Assembly (NCBI RefSeq): GCF_026870155.1
Contig: NZ_CP113975.1
Span: 558,001-622,000, forward strand
Source: Flavobacterium marginilacus
Lineage (GTDB): Bacteria > Bacteroidota > Bacteroidia > Flavobacteriales > Flavobacteriaceae
Direction of reading: 5' to 3'
Length of the DNA: 64,000 nt
Numbering within the stretch: position 1 is the stretch's first letter; each line of letters begins with the position of its first letter. Under the pieces are notes generated by a model, which was not told the origin of the DNA, searched no databases, and saw only the letters and a program-made list of their open reading frames with translations. Below, in pieces: positions 28,101-34,756 of this stretch. A program made the translations under genes and the position numbers.

Positions 28101-28253
28101 GACAGATATGGTAAATTTATTAAAGAACTAAATGCTGCTTCCGCTTGGGACGGTACATATAATGGGCACGAACTGCCTTCTACTGATTATTGGTTTGTTG
28201 TAACGAGAGCTAATGGAAAGGTATATAAGGGGCATTTTGCCATGAAAAGATAA
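25191..28253 (+). CDS. Large secreted protein with T9SS type B C-terminal domain
   Basis: A 1,020-residue surface or secreted protein. The signal peptide is MNFKYLITLLISVFLFPQLHAQ, starting at TTG 25191. Domains, in order: a jelly-roll (about 30-205), an Ig-like domain (about 215-310), three SprB-like repeats (about 315-555) each with a QPxC start and a YSxDGxxxQ-type core, two Ig-like units with VKWYDA/IIWYDQ and TYYASQT (about 560-695), further beta domains, and a C-terminal gliding-motility-type sorting domain (FFTPNGDGYNDSW... IFDRYGKFIKEL... GHFAMKR, about 935-1020). The last domain directs secretion by the type IX system. A role in adhesion is plausible but unproven. Confidence 0.88.
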   Translation: MNFKYLITLLISVFLFPQLHAQLCTGSLGDPVVKLDFGSGTSIHGSALGTGITSYTYTTANFPSDGSYTVESTTNTPGTWWTTTDHTGGGYMMVVNASFSTTDYFYKNTVSGLCAGTTYEFAAWIMNLLRSQDNSPPNITFTIESADGTILGTYNTGNIGLSSSAVWKQYGFFFTTPSGVDTVVIRMRNNKAGAAPGNDIALDDITFRACGPTVTSEIVDQSVTNLDVCEGESKSITLSGSVSSSAYTTVGYQWQNSTDGGITWADIPGANNAAYTFVSGAVGTYKYRLATADSSNISSTNCRVFSNEITINVKSGPISPTVETIQPNCDVPSGTITVTAPAGLLYSVDGVNYQSSMTFSGLAGGDYKVTAKSSSCVSSPVAAHINLKAVSSAVPAIDIIQPVICNNPFGTITVTSLDAEYSFDDGLTWQTSNVKTGFLPGEYLVKTRNSSLCEKTAITATILVPPGYPPTPTVSVTQPDCSTSTGTIIVSDNAASYSFDGGQNWTASPSKTGLVPNIYPVLIKNTIGCISLVANEVEIKAFVNTEPLPTAATQTFCVQQNAAIGDIAISGTNVKWYDAVTNGNLLAGTTILQSKTYYASQTITTCESLRLPVVVNIQKTPVPAGDSVQNFCITQKPSIANLAVMGSSIIWYDQAAGGTVLPVTTNLVNGVTYYASQTVNGCESISRLAVSASIVVPSLAVNDTADFICDSAGDSSEQVDLMVYNSKIASCSSCTFTYFTSLSGAENQSAADQITASANYNLASGTSIVYVRIDSNDKCYQIGRLTLTLVNEPVISIPDSIPVCENYDITINAGTGFDSYLWSTLETTPSIKISNAGAYSVTVTQNHGNTVCSAVKNFMVVLSNVAVVTTETQDWTDTENVIAVYVSSSSVGNYEYSLDGITYQDSNTFSGLLSGDYMVYVRDKNGCGITSQEVYILNYPKFFTPNGDGYNDSWAIRFSASEPKLMVKIFDRYGKFIKELNAASAWDGTYNGHELPSTDYWFVVTRANGKVYKGHFAMKR

Positions 28254-28317
28254 TTCTGTAAGTTAAGTTGTGTGATTTTGTTATATTAGCGGATTGAATT
28301 TATAACTAAAAATTAAA

Positions 28318-29733
28318 ATGAATCCGGCCTTACAGAAAGATTTACAAGATATTGAGAATATCCTTGAACAGGTAAAACAGCATGGAATTGATTTTTTGAA
28401 TTCTATTGATACTGTTCCAGCTTCCACCCAAAATACTATTGATACGACTGGTAATTTAAATGATTCCGGAATTGGATCATTGGCTGCACTGGAAGTATTC
28501 AAAAAGCGTTTAGCTCCCTTGATGGTTTCGCAGGCAGGACCTCGGTATTGGGGTTTTGTTACTGGAGGGGCAACTCCAGCTTCGATTGCGGGTGATTGGT
28601 TAACGACTATTTACGATCCAAATGCACAGGCGGTAAAAGCTCAGGGAGGTGTTTCGGCTTTGGTAGAATTTGAAACTATTAATTTTTTGCTGCAGTTATT
28701 GGGGCTGCCAAAATCATTTTTGGGCGGATTTGTAACTGGCGCTACAATGTCAAATTTCACTTCTTTGGCGGTAGCCCGACAATGGCTTGGAAAGCAATTA
28801 GGGCATGATTTTGCAAAAGAAGGGGTTACAGTTCCTCTAAATATTCTTACCGCTACACCGCATTCTTCTTCGATAAAATGTTTGGCCATGCTGGGAATCG
28901 GAAGCCAGAATTTCACCAAAATAAAAACAATTGAAGGCAATCGGGAAGCCATTGATGTTTCTGATTTAGAACAGAATATAAAAAACTTAAAAGGGCAGCC
29001 TTTTATTCTAATATCAAGTGCAGCAACAGTAAATACAGCCGATTTTGATGATTTCACTGCGATTTCAAAACTCAAAGAGGAATATAATTTTTGGTGGCAT
29101 ATAGATGCTGCTTTTGGCGGTTTTGCTGCCTGTTCTCCCAAGTATCAGCACTTGGTATACGGCTGGGAAAATGCAGACAGCATCACGATCGATTGTCATA
29201 AATGGCTGAATGTTCCTTACGAAAGTGCTTTTTATCTGATAAAAGAGCAGCATAAAAACCTTCAGGTAGAAACGTTTCAAAACTCAAATGCACCTTATTT
29301 GGGTGATCCTTTGGAGAATTTCAATTACCTGAATTTCCTTCCTGAGAATTCCCGACGTTTAAAAGCGCTGCCGGTTTGGTTTTCGCTTGTAGCGTATGGA
29401 AAACAGGGATTTCAGGATATAGTAGAAAACAGTATCGAGATGGCACAACAGTTTGATGCTTTCATATCACAAAGTCAAAATTTCGAATTATTGGCACCAA
29501 CCCGTCTGAATAATGTTTGTTTTTCTTTGGCGGGAGACCACAATCAGGAAAAAGTAAATTTGTTTTTAACGCATCTTAATGATAAAGGCAAAGTATTTAT
29601 GACGCCTACAGTTTATCAGAATAGAAAAGGAATCCGCGCTTCGTTTGTGAATTGGAGAACGACAGAGTTAGATGTGAAGATTGCAATTGAGTCTTTAAAA
29701 GAAACAATTTTGGAGATGGATTTCAGTAGATAA
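28318..29733 (+). CDS. PLP-dependent decarboxylase (group II, aromatic amino acid decarboxylase family)
   Basis: A 471-residue PLP enzyme of the glutamate/aromatic amino acid decarboxylase family. Landmarks: GPRYWGFVTGGATPAS, FVTGATMSNFTSLAVAR (about 138-154), TPHSSSIKCLAMLG, WWHIDAAFGGFAA with the cofactor Asp (about 258-270), and the PLP lysine in DCHKWLNVPYESA (about 297). The substrate cannot be inferred; homologues act on aromatic amino acids and on diaminobutyrate. It stands alone and converges with gldA on a shared terminator. Confidence 0.87.
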   Translation: MNPALQKDLQDIENILEQVKQHGIDFLNSIDTVPASTQNTIDTTGNLNDSGIGSLAALEVFKKRLAPLMVSQAGPRYWGFVTGGATPASIAGDWLTTIYDPNAQAVKAQGGVSALVEFETINFLLQLLGLPKSFLGGFVTGATMSNFTSLAVARQWLGKQLGHDFAKEGVTVPLNILTATPHSSSIKCLAMLGIGSQNFTKIKTIEGNREAIDVSDLEQNIKNLKGQPFILISSAATVNTADFDDFTAISKLKEEYNFWWHIDAAFGGFAACSPKYQHLVYGWENADSITIDCHKWLNVPYESAFYLIKEQHKNLQVETFQNSNAPYLGDPLENFNYLNFLPENSRRLKALPVWFSLVAYGKQGFQDIVENSIEMAQQFDAFISQSQNFELLAPTRLNNVCFSLAGDHNQEKVNLFLTHLNDKGKVFMTPTVYQNRKGIRASFVNWRTTELDVKIAIESLKETILEMDFSR

Positions 29734-29757
29734 AAATTAAATTAATTTCTAGCGGCT

Positions 29758-29801
29758 AAAAAGACAAGCTTGTATAAAAAAGTAAATTAGCTTGTCTTTT
29801 T
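29758..29801. terminator. Bidirectional terminator between the decarboxylase and gldA
   Basis: AAAAAGACAAGCT (29758-29770) and AGCTTGTCTTTTT (29789-29801) are exact complements with A/T ends on both sides, so it can stop both convergent transcripts. Confidence 0.9.
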
Positions 29802-29833
29802 ATTTGTAAACTGAGGATTAAAATCGACAACAA

Positions 29834-30730
29834 TTATTTAGTAATCTCTCTAAATACAGCTTCTAGATTTTTATTTTTTTGGTTCAATTGTAAAGTCTTC
29901 AATCCATTATCATAAGCGAAATCAAAAACGGTCGGGCGCATGTCTTTTTCAGAAACAAAAGTCAGTTCCCAAGAAAACCCATGAGTGTTTTTGAAAGATT
30001 TTAAATGCGGAATCTCAGCAATAAGATCTTCTTCTGCTTTCTTGTCAAATTCAACTTCGATTACTTGTTCTTTATCGGCAGAGATTAAATTTTCCAGTTT
30101 TTTATCGGCAGCAATTTGTCCTTTGTCAATAATAATTACGCGGTCGCAGATCGCTTCCACTTCCTGCATAATATGTGTCGAAAGGAAAACCGTTTTGTCT
30201 TTGCCAACGTTTTTAATTACGTTTCTGATTTCGGCCAATTGATTTGGATCCAGTCCCGTAGTAGGTTCGTCCAGAATCAAAACATCGGGATTATGCAGTA
30301 AGGCATTGGCCAGTCCCACACGCTGACGGTAACCTTTGGATAATTGTCCTATTTTTTTATGGCTTTCGTTTTGTAAACCTGTAAGCTGAATCACTTCTTC
30401 AATTCTTGATTTTTCTACCTTATATACATCAGCATTGAAAGCCAGATATTCTCTCACATACAAATCCAGATACAGCGGATTATGTTCCGGCAGATAGCCA
30501 ATAGAAAGCTGTACTGATTTTTCATCAGTGTTTACATCAAATCCGTTCACGAGTGCTACACCAGAATCAGCATTGATATAAGTCGTCAAAATTTTCATCA
30601 AAGTTGATTTACCGGCACCATTTGGCCCCAGAAAACCAACAATTTCTCCTTTTTTTACAGAAAAAGAAATATTGTCCAATGCTTTTTGAGCACCGTAACT
30701 TTTCGAAATGTTTTTTACTTCTATTGACAT
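29834..30730 (-). CDS. gldA: Gliding motility ABC transporter ATP-binding protein GldA
   Basis: A 298-residue cytoplasmic ABC ATPase with Walker A GPNGAGKST (about 35-43), signature LSKGYRQR, Walker B VLILDEPTTGLD, the switch His in LSTHIMQE, and a C-terminal regulatory extension typical of GldA. In Flavobacterium, GldA works with GldF and GldG and is needed for gliding motility; those partners are not in this window. Single gene, with a consensus -7 element 16 bp upstream of the start. Confidence 0.9.
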   Translation of the reverse strand: MSIEVKNISKSYGAQKALDNISFSVKKGEIVGFLGPNGAGKSTLMKILTTYINADSGVALVNGFDVNTDEKSVQLSIGYLPEHNPLYLDLYVREYLAFNADVYKVEKSRIEEVIQLTGLQNESHKKIGQLSKGYRQRVGLANALLHNPDVLILDEPTTGLDPNQLAEIRNVIKNVGKDKTVFLSTHIMQEVEAICDRVIIIDKGQIAADKKLENLISADKEQVIEVEFDKKAEEDLIAEIPHLKSFKNTHGFSWELTFVSEKDMRPTVFDFAYDNGLKTLQLNQKNKNLEAVFREITK

Positions 30731-30746
30731 AAAATTTTATTTACTG

Positions 30747-30754
30747 CAAAAGTA
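30747..30754 (-). promoter_or_regulatory. -7 element of gldA
   Basis: On the minus strand this reads TACTTTTG followed by C, an exact TAnnTTTG match, 16 bp before the gldA ATG. No clear TTG at -33. Confidence 0.6.
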
Positions 30755-30922
30755 ATTAGAAAATAGATAGTTCTCTATGAATCGGAAAAATTTATGCTAA
30801 TTGACAGCTAACATACCTATTCAATACAGCTTACACAGATGTTAATTGTGTGAAAATTAGTAAATACTGGCACAGTTCTTGTTAAGAGATTACTAATTTT
30901 TAACAAACAAAATAAATAAATT

Positions 30923-31531
30923 ATGAAAAAAATGCTACTTGTTATTGCTTTAGCTGTGGTAAGCTTTGCAAATGCTCAAAAAGGTACTTACTTTGTATCT
31001 GGAAATGTGAGCTTTTGGTCTAGTAAAGATTCTAATAATTCAAGTGAAAGTAAGACTGATAGATTCGGTTTTTCTCCGAGAATAGGATATCAGTTCAAGG
31101 ATAATTGGACTGTCGGGATTGAATCTGGATTTTCATCTGATAAAAATGTATATACTTATCAAGAAAATGCAATGAATAATCAAGAAAGAATAAGTAAAAA
31201 CTACTCAGTTGGAGCTTTTGTCAGATATTCAAAATCACTTAGTCAAATGTTTTTGCTGTATGCTGATTTAGGCGCAGGTTACAAGAACAGTAAAGAAACT
31301 AACACTAATTCTTTTTCTAATCCAGTTACTTTTACAAATACGTTTGATGGCGTTTATGCAGGTTTTGCACCCGGTTTATTTTTAAATATTAAAAACAATT
31401 TTGGATTAAATTTTGGTATTGGCGGATTAACATATTCAAACACAAAGAGTGATCAAAATAATGGAAAGAACAGTAATTTTTATTTCAATTTTGGACAGTC
31501 ATTTAATATAGGACTTTCAAAAAATTTCTAG
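30923..31531 (+). CDS. Outer membrane beta-barrel protein
   Basis: A 202-residue protein with a signal peptide (MKKMLLVIALAVVSFANAQ) and alternating hydrophobic strands typical of small porin-like barrels: FGFSPRIGYQFKDNWTVGIESGF, YSVGAFVRYSKSL, LYADLGAGYKNS, FGLNFGIGGLTYSNT, ending in FNIGLSKNF with the terminal Phe expected for barrel insertion. No transported substrate can be assigned. Single gene with its own terminator. Confidence 0.85.
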   Translation: MKKMLLVIALAVVSFANAQKGTYFVSGNVSFWSSKDSNNSSESKTDRFGFSPRIGYQFKDNWTVGIESGFSSDKNVYTYQENAMNNQERISKNYSVGAFVRYSKSLSQMFLLYADLGAGYKNSKETNTNSFSNPVTFTNTFDGVYAGFAPGLFLNIKNNFGLNFGIGGLTYSNTKSDQNNGKNSNFYFNFGQSFNIGLSKNF

Positions 31532-31545
31532 TCTATCTTATTTTA

Positions 31546-31575
31546 AAAAAGCATCCGTTTTTGCGGATGCTTTTT
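31546..31575 (+). terminator. Intrinsic terminator of the barrel-protein gene
   Basis: AAAAAGCATCCG (31546-31557) pairs with CGGATGCTTTTT (31564-31575) around TTTTTG. Confidence 0.92.
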
Positions 31576-31601
31576 ATTGGTCTCAAATAGAGTTTAAAAC
31601 T

Positions 31602-31618
31602 ATGCACTTTCAGTGCAT
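31602..31618. repeat. Hairpin ATGCAC-tttca-GTGCAT
   Basis: Six to seven bp stem with an ACTTTCAGT centre. The same centre occurs in the hairpin at 33317-33355 on the other side of the transposase gene. Confidence 0.6.
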
Positions 31619-31764
31619 CTTGCTTTAGCTTCTAAAAAAGTTTTTGCCACAGATTTCAAGAAAGTGGTGTGACTTTGACAAAGAGTTGCTAACTTGTGTA
31701 AGCGTGTGAAGCCTATTTGTAAAATGGTGAATCTATCCCCTCACAGATTTTGGTAGAAATGTAA

Positions 31765-31789
31765 AAAGGCCTCTGGTAGGAGGCCCTTT
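31765..31789. other. GGCCTC-tggtag-GAGGCC hairpin before the IS110 transposase
   Basis: A GC-rich stem (31768-31773 with 31780-31785, extended by flanking AAA/TTT) about 90 bp before the transposase ATG. IS110-group elements encode a guide (bridge) RNA in the non-coding end next to the transposase gene; this hairpin and the upstream 150 bp are the natural candidates. Assigning donor and target loops needs a comparison of copies. Confidence 0.4.
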
Positions 31790-31880
31790 GAGACAATTAA
31801 TGATGAAACATTTTGTTATCTCGTATAGAATAATTTTAGCAAAGATATTACATTTCCTCGCATTTTTAAAAAACAGATTT

Positions 31881-33206
31881 ATGGAAAATTTTAAAAAAAT
31901 GCAAGTTTTAAATACAAATGCGGCAGGAATTGATGTTGGTTCCCGATCTCATTTTGTTGCAGTTGGACAAGAAGACAATCAAATTAAAGAGTTCAATGTT
32001 TATCGATCGGGACTAACTGAATTAGTTGTTTTTCTTAAAACGAATCAAATCAAAACCATTGCCATGGAATCCACTGGGAGTTATTGGCAATCTTTATTCA
32101 TGCTATTACAAAGTGAAGGATTTGAAGTTATTTTGGTTCAAGGAACCCAAACAAAAAACTTGAAAGCAAAAACCGATGTAAAAGATGCTCAATGGATACA
32201 GAAATTGCATTCATTAGGATTATTGAGAGGATCTTTCCTTCCTTGCGAAAGTACTTTGCAAATTCGAACGTTACATCGACATGGCGAAAGTTTGGTGGAA
32301 GAAAGTGTTAAATATGTAAACAAAATGCAAAAAGCATTACGCTTAATGAATTTTCGATTAGATGTTGCTATAAGCGATATTGTAGGAGTTTCAGGCATTC
32401 GAATCATCAAATCTATTTTGTCTGGAGAAACATCTGGTGAAAAATTGGCTGAGAATTGCGACAAACCAGTAAAGAAAAGCAAGGAGGAAATAGCGGATGC
32501 TTTACAAGGAAAAATCAATCCTGAATTATTACATGAATTATCGGATTGTTTTGATATTTATCTTTTTATACAAGAAAAAATAAAGAAAAACAGCCTAAAG
32601 ATAAATGAAGTTTTACAACAGCAGACACAAGAAATTGTCTTACCTGAGAATATCGAAATGGTAAAAAAGAACAGAAGTCGAAAAAAAGAAATACAACTGG
32701 ATGTTCAATCTCATTGCTGCAAATTATTTGGTGTAGATTTATTTGCTATCGAATGCATTAGCGAAGGAACAGTTGCAAGTTTTTTGGCAGAAGTAGGAAC
32801 TGATATTTACAAATTTCAAACAGCAAAACAATTTGTAAGCTGGCTTCGATTAGCTCCTAATAATAAAATTAGCGGAGGGAAAATATTGAGCAGTAAAACT
32901 CCTAAAGGCAAAAATAAATTTGCATTGACCTTAAGAAATGCAGCCAATTCAATTGACAGGAAAAAAGAGGGGTATTTGATGTTGTTTTTTAAAAGAGTTG
33001 CATACAAAAAAGGAAGAGGGGCTGCAATCACGGCAACAGCTCGAAAAATTGCCATCATAATGTGGAATATGATTGTGAAAAGAACGCATTATAGTCCTGT
33101 TAATACAGAAGAATATATTCAAGAAATGAAGACTAAAAAGATTTTACAAATAAATAAAATGATAAAAAAATACAAAATAGAAACTAATTATTTATCAGTG
33201 ATTTAA
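31881..33206 (+). CDS. IS110-family (DEDD) transposase
   Basis: A 441-residue recombinase that moves the element by RNA-guided DNA recombination in the characterised relatives. The N-terminal RuvC-like domain has IDVGSRSHFVAVG (first Asp), AMESTGSYW (Glu) and KTDVKDAQWI (last acidic pair). The C-terminal Transposase_20 domain includes CISEGTVASFLAEVG, QFVSWLRLAPNNKISGGKI and LRNAANSIDR, the region of the conserved Ser. I use the ATG at 31881; the ORF opens further upstream without conserved residues. The gene is intact. The element ends cannot be fixed from one copy: IS110 elements lack clear terminal inverted repeats. Confidence 0.93.
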   Translation: MENFKKMQVLNTNAAGIDVGSRSHFVAVGQEDNQIKEFNVYRSGLTELVVFLKTNQIKTIAMESTGSYWQSLFMLLQSEGFEVILVQGTQTKNLKAKTDVKDAQWIQKLHSLGLLRGSFLPCESTLQIRTLHRHGESLVEESVKYVNKMQKALRLMNFRLDVAISDIVGVSGIRIIKSILSGETSGEKLAENCDKPVKKSKEEIADALQGKINPELLHELSDCFDIYLFIQEKIKKNSLKINEVLQQQTQEIVLPENIEMVKKNRSRKKEIQLDVQSHCCKLFGVDLFAIECISEGTVASFLAEVGTDIYKFQTAKQFVSWLRLAPNNKISGGKILSSKTPKGKNKFALTLRNAANSIDRKKEGYLMLFFKRVAYKKGRGAAITATARKIAIIMWNMIVKRTHYSPVNTEEYIQEMKTKKILQINKMIKKYKIETNYLSVI

Positions 33207-33223
33207 AAAAAGAGTTAGATAGA

Positions 33224-33259
33224 ATTCACAGATTTTAAAATCATTTTTTATCTGTGAAT
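33224..33259. repeat. Hairpin ATTCACAGAT/ATCTGTGAAT after the transposase
   Basis: A perfect 10-bp stem (33224-33233 with 33250-33259), followed by CTGTGGCAAAA, the reverse complement of TTTTGCCACAG at 31640-31650 upstream of the transposase. Confidence 0.6.
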
Positions 33260-33316
33260 CTGTGGCAAAATTTCATCAATTTTCGCAATCCAACCTTGCA
33301 GACTTTCTGTTTGCCT

Positions 33317-33355
33317 AACCAAATCTATGGACTTTCAGTCCATAGTAGTTTGGTT
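33317..33355. repeat. Long hairpin with an ACTTTCAGT centre
   Basis: CTATGGAC (33325-33332)/GTCCATAG (33338-33345) is extended by AACCAAA (33317-33323)/TTTGGTT (33349-33355). It ends in TTTTC and could end transcription. The remainder of 33360-33627 shows no gene I can support. Confidence 0.65.
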
Positions 33356-33627
33356 TTCAAGGTAACTCGTTATTTCGATAACTTATTTCTATTCTTTACG
33401 AAGTTATAACGATATTCAGTAATAGGTGAAATCGTTTTTATCAAAATTTTTATGGATAAAATTTCAAAAAAAAGCTGTTCTTGGAATAATCCATGATTTC
33501 TGGGGGAGTTTTCATTTTAAAATCAATAATTTTATTCGCTTATAAAGCTTCTTTTTTATTAAATAGTAGTTTTATAAGCAGTTTCACAAAGAAATCTTTT
33601 TTTGTTATACAAAATATTATTTTTATT

Positions 33628-33657
33628 TTGGGCGAGCCAAAATATGTTATACATTTG
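33628..33657 (+). promoter_or_regulatory. Promoter of the aromatic amino acid operon
   Basis: TTG (33628-33630), 19 bp, then TACATTTG (33650-33657) followed by C: exact consensus and spacing. The start of RNA would fall about 28 bp before the leader peptide ATG. Confidence 0.85.
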
Positions 33658-33691
33658 CATCAAATAATTGAAACACAAATAATACAATACA

Positions 33692-33748
33692 ATGTCTAAT
33701 AACCGTTTTTATTTTAGCAACTCTTTTTATTTCTTCTTTAGGAAGTAA
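33692..33748 (+). CDS. Phe/Tyr-rich attenuation leader peptide
   Basis: An 18-codon ORF encoding MSNNRFYFSNSFYFFFRK: seven Phe and two Tyr, half of the peptide, with FYFFF just before the end. It lies between a consensus promoter and an intrinsic terminator upstream of prephenate dehydratase. The run of Phe/Tyr codons is what a ribosome would stall on when the charged tRNAs are scarce. The stop codon (33746-33748) directly touches the antiterminator strand GGGATTGT. No Shine-Dalgarno sequence is visible, which is normal in this phylum. Too short for most gene finders. Confidence 0.85.
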   Translation: MSNNRFYFSNSFYFFFRK

Positions 33749-33806
33749 GGGATTGTGCTATGGTTATTTGAAAATAAAAGAAACAAATAAAAATAATATA
33801 CAATCC
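33749..33806 (+). promoter_or_regulatory. Antiterminator pairing of the Phe/Tyr attenuator
   Basis: GGATTGT (33750-33756) is the exact complement of ACAATCC (33800-33806), with G-U pairs possible on both sides. The second strand includes the start of the terminator stem, so the two folds exclude each other. A ribosome at the leader stop codon would cover the first strand and allow termination; one stalled on Phe/Tyr codons would leave it free. Confidence 0.75.
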
Positions 33807-33830
33807 TGATGAAAATCAGGATTTTTTTTT
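33802..33830 (+). terminator. Attenuator terminator upstream of pheA
   Basis: AATCCTGAT (33802-33810), loop GAAA, ATCAGGATT (33815-33823), then Ts to 33830. It ends six bases before the pheA ATG, so it can only work as a regulated stop. Confidence 0.92.
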
Positions 33831-33836
33831 GACCCA

Positions 33837-34664
33837 ATGAAAACGAAAATTGCAATACAGGGAATTAAGGGATCTTTCCACCATCAAGTGGTTAAGGAAT
33901 ATTATGACAGTAAAGTAAGTGTTGATGAATGCATGTCTTTTGAAGAACTGGTAGCTAGTCTGTTATCTGGAAAATCAGATCAGGCGGTAATGGCTATTGA
34001 GAATTCTATTGCTGGACCGATAATTCCAAACTATGCATTGATTGATAAAAATAATCTACATATCATTGGTGAACATTATTTAAGCATTCATCAAAATTTA
34101 ATGGCACTGAAAGGCCAGAAAATAGAAGATATTCACGAAGTACATTCACATCCTATGGCGTTGCTGCAGTGTATGGAGTTTTTGAAAAAATACCCAAACA
34201 TAAAATTGGTTGAAGACAAAGATACTGCCGAAACAGCCAGAAGAATACATGAAAAACAGCTGAAAGGAATTGCAGCGATTGCCAGTAAAACTGCTGCTGA
34301 AATGTATGATTTGCAAATTCTGGCTCCTGAAATCCAAACGATAAATAATAATATGACCCGTTTTGTGATTATCAACAGAGAAAATCATTTTGTTGACGAA
34401 AATGAAATAAACAGAGCTTCGATAAAATTTGAACTGGATCATAAACGCGGCAGTTTAGCAGCAGTTTTGAATGTAATGAGTGACTGCAAACTGAATTTAA
34501 CTAAAATTCAGTCGCTGCCAAAAATTGAAACGCCTTGGAAATATTCGTTTTTCGTTGATGTAACTTTTGATAAATACGAAGATTTTGCCAAAGCCAAATC
34601 GTTATTAGAAATTATGGCGGAGTATTTTAAAGTGTTAGGAGAATATAAAAATACCAAACCGTAA
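33837..34664 (+). CDS. pheA: Prephenate dehydratase
   Basis: Converts prephenate to phenylpyruvate. The 275-residue enzyme has IQGIKGSFHHQVVKEYY at the start, AVMAIENSIAGPI, HEVHSHPMALLQC, DTAETARRI, AAIASKTAAEMY and the catalytic NMTRFVII (about 178), followed by an ACT domain (about 195-270, KRGSLAAVLNVMSDCKLNLTKIQSLP) for phenylalanine feedback. There is no chorismate mutase domain; that activity is fused to DAHP synthase in the last gene of the operon. Expression is controlled by the attenuator directly upstream. Confidence 0.95.
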   Translation: MKTKIAIQGIKGSFHHQVVKEYYDSKVSVDECMSFEELVASLLSGKSDQAVMAIENSIAGPIIPNYALIDKNNLHIIGEHYLSIHQNLMALKGQKIEDIHEVHSHPMALLQCMEFLKKYPNIKLVEDKDTAETARRIHEKQLKGIAAIASKTAAEMYDLQILAPEIQTINNNMTRFVIINRENHFVDENEINRASIKFELDHKRGSLAAVLNVMSDCKLNLTKIQSLPKIETPWKYSFFVDVTFDKYEDFAKAKSLLEIMAEYFKVLGEYKNTKP

Positions 34665-34756
34665 ATAAGTCTGAAAGCCGAAAGTCACAAGTCGAAAGTT
34701 ATAATAGGAAAGCATAAAGCGTAAGGCGTACAGCCTAAAGCAAAAAAAATAAAATT

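Noticed and set aside
28641..29141. 166-codon minus-strand ORF opposite the PLP decarboxylase
   Set aside because: Shadow of a gene with recognisable PLP-enzyme motifs; no start region or family pattern.
31500..33400. Larger composite transposon or genomic island around the IS110 gene
   Set aside because: Only one transposase is present, and the flanking genes look like ordinary chromosomal genes.
33493..33699. 68-codon plus-strand ORF just before the aromatic operon
   Set aside because: It runs through the promoter and ends inside the leader peptide in another frame. Its composition is random hydrophobic, and the promoter and leader peptide explain the region better.
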